Source of the DNA: Bacillus sp. (in: firmicutes)
GTDB taxonomy: Bacteria; Bacillota; Bacilli; Bacillales; Salisediminibacteriaceae
NCBI GenBank assembly: GCA_021208645.1
Contig: JAJOJL010000032.1
Coordinates: forward strand, 1 to 59,678
Reading direction: 5' to 3'
DNA: 59,678 nt
Shown here: positions 55,047 through 59,678 of the stretch, in pieces
Numbering within the stretch: position 1 is the stretch's first letter
How the letters are laid out: every line of letters starts with the position of its first letter
Notes under the pieces: model-generated
Database searches by the model: none
What the model was told of the DNA's origin: nothing
Seen by the model: only the letters and a program-made list of their open reading frames with translations
Position numbers and translations under genes: made by a program

Positions 55047-55286
55047 TTATTTTTTCCCAATGGCAACTCGCCAAATTTCTGGCCCTTCTTCTAAATACTT
55101 CCACTCGAATTTACCATCCCGTTCCATCATAAATTGGTACCTAAGGGGTCTTGGGTCATGGTCATTCGTTAACTCCATTGCCTCACCTGAATCTAAACCA
55201 TCGAAGGTTTCAAAAATACGCGGATGGCGAAACTTCGGTTCAATTTCAGGAGCATAAATTTTCACTTTAATATTTTCGTTACTCAT
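55047..55286 (-). CDS. DUF2249 domain protein
   Basis: A 79-residue single-domain DUF2249 protein. Family marks are PRIFETFDGLDSGEAMELTN, the DHDPRPLRYQF core and the closing EEGPEIWRVAIGKK. The family is linked by context in many bacteria to nitrogen-oxide or anaerobic respiratory functions and binds near redox enzymes, but its activity is unknown. It is a single gene; no respiratory genes are next to it. GGAGG precedes the ATG. Confidence 0.85.
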   Translation of the reverse strand: MSNENIKVKIYAPEIEPKFRHPRIFETFDGLDSGEAMELTNDHDPRPLRYQFMMERDGKFEWKYLEEGPEIWRVAIGKK

Positions 55287-55410
55287 TAAATAGCCTCCTA
55301 ACTTAAATAAAGTAGTAACTGATTCTTCTTAATGGTAACCTAACTACTTTATATAGGTTGTGAGGTAGAACACTTTAGAGGTAATTAATTGAAAAGGGGG
55401 AAAGTTTAAA

Positions 55411-56633
55411 CTACTCGTCTGTAAACAACCCCTTTGCATTACCTACAAAATAAAGCTTAGAAAGCCCCGTGCAGGTTTCATCTGTCAAATCAAACTTAGA
55501 TGGCGTTATAGTCATGTCAAAATAGCTTGTAATATCTTGATTATTAAACCAATCAGTATTATTTTCAACATGATGATTCACATTGCTCCAGGCTCTTGAA
55601 AGGACTGGACTATAAATAAATGGAGATCCTTTCTTTTGACAACTATGTCCAATTTGTTTTTTTCCAAATTGAAGGATCCTTCGTATAAACATGGTGCCAG
55701 TAGTCTGCTCTAGACCCAGTATGCTTTACTTCTTTTGCAAATTGAAAGGCTGCTTTGTTCACTTTAGAAATCCCAAATAATATAGTATATAACTGTTTCC
55801 CTACTTTAATCCTTTCTCCTACATCAGTAAAGTTTAGGACTTTTCTTCCTGCCAACTGACATATTCTTTTTTTTATTCCCATATGGAAACACTACTTGTG
55901 TTAACTGAAAAAGCTCTTGAAGCTTATATTCCCAGCTATTAAGTATGTTCTCCATAAAATTATGTTTTTTCATTACATGTTGTTCTAAATGCTGTTGTTC
56001 ATTAATGATTAAAGACACGGTCAGTAGTTGAGAATTACGACAGTGGTAAAATGCTTCCCATAGAGTGGTCATAAACAAGGATACATTAAAATGAGGCAAT
56101 AGGTGAAAATAGCTTTTATCATTTAATTTACTCCGTTCATATAAAAGTAACTGTGGAAACGCATCATTAAAAATTGTCCAATTTGCTTTTTCTAAGAAGA
56201 GAAAGAAATTATCTTTTTCTTTTGTCTCCAATAAGCCATTCAACAAACTCCCCTTCAAATCTGTCATATTCCATCCACCGTTTCGAGACACCATATGTGC
56301 TAAAAAGGCCCAATGTATTTCAGGGTGCTTTATATAAAAATCAAAATATGCCTTTGTTCTCGTTATATTGTTGACATTAAGCTGTTTAGTTTTACTTTTT
56401 ATTTCCTTTATTATATTTTCGTCTGAAGAAAGCTTATAATTTGGCCGTTTGGATAAATATGCCTTATTTAGTTCCTTCTGGATATTCACAATACTACTTT
56501 CATCGAATTTTAATTCTTTCCATTGTTTAGTTGTCAGCGTCTCCAATTTTAAGGATTGATACTTATTTTTCCCTAACTCATAAATATATTTAAATACACT
56601 TTCAAATGGACTTAACTTGTTGGTCCTTTCCAT
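55411..56633 (-). CDS. yppC: DUF2515 family protein (YppC-like), two frameshifts
   Basis: Large cytoplasmic protein of the Bacillus DUF2515 (YppC) family; function unknown. From ATG 56633 (MERTNKLSPFE, GGAGGGAAG upstream) it reads in one frame to PYGNKK, then shifts to RICQLAGRKVLNFTDVGERI, then again after SIWKK to QIGHSCQKKGSPFIYSPVLS and on to the stop at 55411. The breaks are a T8 run at 55867-55874 and a T7 run at 55657-55663, each one base too long; corrected length is 406 residues. Helical content is high. The final WFNNQDITSYFDMTITPSKF and CTGLSKLYFVGNAKGLF look like a conserved end. Its neighbour downstream is the DUF2249 gene; upstream is a divergent small gene. Confidence 0.8.
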
Positions 56634-56798
56634 AATCTTCCCTCCTGCCCACCATATATATATATGAACAATAGTAAAGAAATGGTGAAGGGTTATTTTA
56701 TATATTGTGGCAGGGATACCCTGACATAATAACGGTGTTTTTACTGATAATAATAAATGTTTGAGGGATTCAAACATCTATTTAGAGGGGGACTTCAA

Positions 56799-56981
56799 AT
56801 GAATTACATGAATATGTTGGGGATGAAAAAAAATAATAACACTCGTAATGGCATCATGCTTACATTGGTGGGTGTCGGTGTTGGTGCAGCAGCGTATAGC
56901 ATGATGAGAGGCAGAAACAACGGCGACATAATGCGACCAATCCAACGCACCATGGAACAAATGAGAGATCAAATGAGTTAA
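56799..56981 (+). CDS. small DUF3918-like membrane protein
   Basis: A 60-residue protein with one glycine-rich membrane helix (GIMLTLVGVGVGAAAYSMM) followed by a basic RGRNNGD and a helical tail with MRPIQRTMEQMRDQM. Size and layout resemble the YrzQ/DUF3918 group of small Bacillus membrane proteins. AGAGGGGGA lies seven bases before ATG 56799; the frame is open to 56757 but without a ribosome site. Function unknown. A terminator follows. Confidence 0.65.
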   Translation: MNYMNMLGMKKNNNTRNGIMLTLVGVGVGAAAYSMMRGRNNGDIMRPIQRTMEQMRDQMS

Positions 56982-57001
56982 AAAGGTGAAAAACAGCAAA
57001 A

Positions 57002-57030
57002 ATCGGGTACCATTTTCAGGGTACCCGATT
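57002..57030. terminator. bidirectional terminator
   Basis: ATCGGGTACC pairs with GGTACCCGAT across an 8-base loop, between the convergent small membrane protein gene and the dynamin-like gene. Confidence 0.75.
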
Positions 57031-57038
57031 CCTTTAAA

Positions 57039-59678
57039 TCATAAGGTTAATTTCTTTAACTCATCCAGTTCGTTTGCCAAGGATTCTTTTTCTCTACCCA
57101 TAAGTAGAACTTCAAATCTCTCCAATTCAGTCCAAATGGCATCAACAAGTTGATTTTTTGCTTGAAATTCTATTTCCTCAAGTTTAATTGCTAATTTTTC
57201 CTTTAGTTTGTTTGTTTCACGTTCAATGGCTATACTAGCAGAAGTTGTTCCATCAGTAACTAGCGTTTCCTTTAGCTCTTTCCATTTACCATTTTCAAAA
57301 AAGTCTTTTTTATTATTTAAAAACAATAAATAGTTGCTCGGTTGAATAATAATGGATGCGTCATAATCTACTTGTGGTCCTTGAAAATCAGTTGTTGCCT
57401 CTTGGTGTATATGGGGTAATTTTTCTTGAATTCTTTTTATTTCCCCATCCATCCATTTGTTTGAACGGAACTTTATTTTTTCTTCTACCCGGATTAACGT
57501 TCCTTCTAATTCTTGCTTTAAAAATTGTTCTCCTAATCGTTTCCAATCGCCAATAGCACCAGTTAATTGTCGGTGTAGTTCCTTTTTCGTATTGCCTGTC
57601 AACACTGCCACATTTATTGCAGTGGAGTAATAATCATTTAAAACGAACCTCATGCGATCCTTTAAATACAGTTCTAATTGGTCAAGCTCTTGAAAAATGT
57701 CTCTCCTAGCATGACTAAAAGTACTATCTTTTATTGTTTGCTGTTCCTTATGAACTATCTCTTTTAAGACAGTATGTTTTCTTTCCTTTTCAGCCTTTTC
57801 TTCATCCATTAGTTGTAAACTATCCCTTAATTTGTCCACATAATGTCCCAACTGATGAGAAATCAATTTAATGCTTAATTCCTTCAATTCAATTATGGAA
57901 GCATTATAAAAAGTGGATTCAAATTGAGTAAAGGAGGTTTCTTCTAAATTGCCTTTCTTTTTGTTCAGTAAACCTTCTTTACTTGAAAGGTGATACAGCC
58001 TCGGCTTCATTATTCCATTATGTTCTAATTGATCATGGACGTGCTTCCTAACTCCATTTAATTCCCCATAACTCTCTGCCAAGTCAGCAGCATTAATAAC
58101 AAAATAAAGCTTATCATATTTAAAGCTTTCATTTACCTTCCCTAACTGCTGTAAGAAATACTGATCTGCTTTAGAAAAGGCATGATTATAATACGTCAAA
58201 TAAAAAATGGCGTCAGACTGACGGAGTTGTTGAAAGGCTACGTTTGTGTGTCTCCCATGTATGGAGTTCACTCCTGGTGTGTCTACTAAAACAATCCCCT
58301 TTTCCGTTAAAGGGCAGTCATAGTAAATTGTTATTTTTTCTACCAGACAGGCATTACTTTCCTTAGCAGCATATTTTTCAACTTCTGAAACTGGTACAGA
58401 AAAGCTGTTCCCTAACTGCCAATCATTAGTAGCTAAACTTTCCTTTAACGTTAAAAGGTATTCTGCATAAGTTTTTTGGATATTAGTGATAAATTGATCC
58501 CATTTAGGAGACCATTCTTTCAAGCGACAAATATCTAGATCAACATCTAACTGTTGGCCAACAGAGCGTACTTCATTATTCAAAGCAGTCTCTGACTTAA
58601 TACTTATTAATGCCGTTCTATGTGGATTATCTTCAGTTGATTTTTCAATAATATTTACGGTTGCTGTCGTAGGGTTGGGAGAAACCTTTAAAACCTCTTC
58701 CCCTAATAGAGCATTAGCAAAGCTTGACTTTCCTGCACTAAAGGCTCCAAACAACGAAATAATAAATTGCTGGTTTTTATAACGGTCTACTCTTTTTAAT
58801 AATTGGTTACTTTCTTTTTTTTAATACCTCATTATCCTTTTTCTTCTTAAGAACACGCTTAATATTATCTAACCATGTTAACGCTTCTTTTTCGTTAAAG
58901 GAGGGGGCAGCAGATTTTTCACCGAATGTCCAATCGGTTTCAATGACACTTTCCTCAGGCAACGTGACATGTAAAAAGCCTTTTCCCTTATCTTGTGGAT
59001 AAGAAAGGTGTGTACTTTTTTCTAGCTGATGAAAATACATGTCACCAGAAGGAAGGGCCTTCCTTCTTTCTTTGATTAGATTAATTTTTCTATTGTAACC
59101 ATCCTTGATGGAATCAATGGATTGAATAAACTTATCTATTTCTTTTAATTCATCAAATTGAAGGGCTACAAGTCTTTTTTCTTGATTTATATACTGTTCC
59201 AACCCATCTATCTGCATTGCCAAAAGTTTTACAGCTTTTAAACGGATTGCCTTAACAATATGGCTGGTTACCTCTTTCGTAAACTGGAATACATAATCCC
59301 GATTAGAGTGACCCGTCTTTACAAGCCCTTTCAGAAATTCTCCGTCGACCGTATACGTCAATTGATCATACGCTTCTTCGAATTCGATGGAATTAGATAG
59401 TTTTGAGCGATCCACTTCCTGAAAAAAGCCCTGTACGTGAAACAATAACTGAGATTTCACTTTTTCTTGTAAATCTGCTGTTAATAAACCAAGTCTCCTA
59501 TCTTGTTCCTCTTTCGTTTTCTTTTTAGAGAAGAGTAACCCCATTTTAAAGCTTGGTTGTATAGATTCAATCCACTTTCTCGTTAAATCTGTAGTTGTAA
59601 AAGGAAACAAAGTAACATTCTTAAAAAGGGGTCCTAAGTCCTCCTCCATACGTTTCCTTAAAAGCTCTTTATAGTTAG
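57039..59678 (-). CDS. dynA: dynamin-like GTPase (DynA/YpbR-like), 5' part off window, one frameshift
   Basis: Bacterial dynamin that tethers and fuses membranes; B. subtilis DynA is a fusion of two dynamin units and helps membrane repair after phage or pore damage. The window shows the second half: from the edge to about 58850 the helical region after the first GTPase (MEEDLGPLFKNVTLFPFTTT ...), then the second GTPase with SLFGAFSAGKSSFANALLGE (G1), PNPTTATVN (G2 Thr), VLVDTPGVNSIHG (G3) and VINAADLAES (G4-like), then a long coiled-coil/helical region. The frame breaks in the T8 run at 58815-58822; removing one base joins VLKKESNQLLKRVDR to YKNQQFIISLFG. The first GTPase domain should be beyond base 59678. 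Confidence 0.9.

Noticed and set aside
54897-55094. A 65-residue plus-strand frame in the bcr-like repeat
   Set aside because: It crosses the repeat and a terminator and overlaps the DUF2249 gene on the other strand; no ribosome site.
1-59678. Programmed ribosomal frameshifting as the cause of the broken genes
   Set aside because: The sites are plain homopolymers in unrelated genes, with both +1 and -1 directions and no slippery heptamer with downstream structure. Sequencing error fits better.
1-59678. rRNA, tRNA or large riboswitch genes
   Set aside because: I saw no tRNA cloverleaf with a CCA-type end, no rRNA-like sequence and no T-box, lysine or SAM riboswitch core upstream of lysA, asnO, proI or the transporter. 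Small RNAs could still be missed.

Overview
The window is low-GC Firmicutes DNA from a spore-forming member of the Bacillaceae. It carries the classic Bacillus block running from lysA through spoVA, spoIIA/sigF, dacF, nucleoside phosphorylases, deoB, xerD, fur, spoIIM, endoQ, nudF and mciZ to yqkF, followed by yqj-, ycg- and ypp-type genes in the B. subtilis style. A NaChBac-type sodium channel and a very acidic extracellular solute-binding protein suggest a halophilic or alkaliphilic member. I cannot name the species.

Layout. 1-1930: right end of an integrated element (XRE repressor, small unknown gene, tyrosine integrase, three CCTACCAAA repeats). 2286-19970, minus strand: ppiB, lysA, a shortened spoVA operon, spoIIAA-AB-sigF, dacF, pdp, two tandem purine nucleoside phosphorylases, deoB, xerD, yqzK, fur, spoIIM, endoQ, nudF. 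20060-22992: mciZ (antisense to a DUF3866 gene), yqkF, a TlpA/ResA-like thioredoxin. 22993-26943: a long palindromic repeat, uppP, and a two-subunit ycgR/ycgQ-type permease. 27071-32663: SDR, phytoene-desaturase-like oxidase, asparagine synthetase, a 525-bp MITE-like repeat, tyrosine phosphatase. 32774-38624: SOS-controlled yolD and Y-family polymerase, yqjQ-type SDR, proI, a second desaturase-like flavoprotein. 38747-44883: sodium channel, tnrA with a perfect TnrA/GlnR box, YibQ-type deacetylase, acetyltransferase, c-di-AMP-binding CBS protein, old yellow enzyme, DUF4236 protein. 44930-50973: oligopeptide ABC transporter with a divergent binding-protein gene. 51079-59678: NERD-helicase, wrbA, degV, DUF2249, yppC, a small membrane protein and a dynamin-like protein running off the edge.

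Regulation seen in the DNA: a perfect SigG-type promoter before spoVAA, a SigF-type promoter before dacF, a SigH-like promoter plus a 0A box before spoIIAA, LexA boxes before yolD and the Y-family polymerase, a TnrA box before tnrA, and many intrinsic terminators.

A major caveat: at least 17 genes, including fur, xerD, deoB and lysA, are broken by single-base changes, nearly all in homopolymer runs (21 events by my count). This looks like uncorrected sequencing error rather than real gene decay. I annotate these genes as single CDSs spanning the frameshifts.

The most unusual biology is a spoVA operon without spoVAC, spoVAD and spoVAEB; two repeat families with different terminal inverted repeats but a shared core; an MciZ with a C-terminal tail encoded antisense to its neighbour; and a repeat that supplies a new C-terminus to DegV. 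I found no clearly new multi-gene system.
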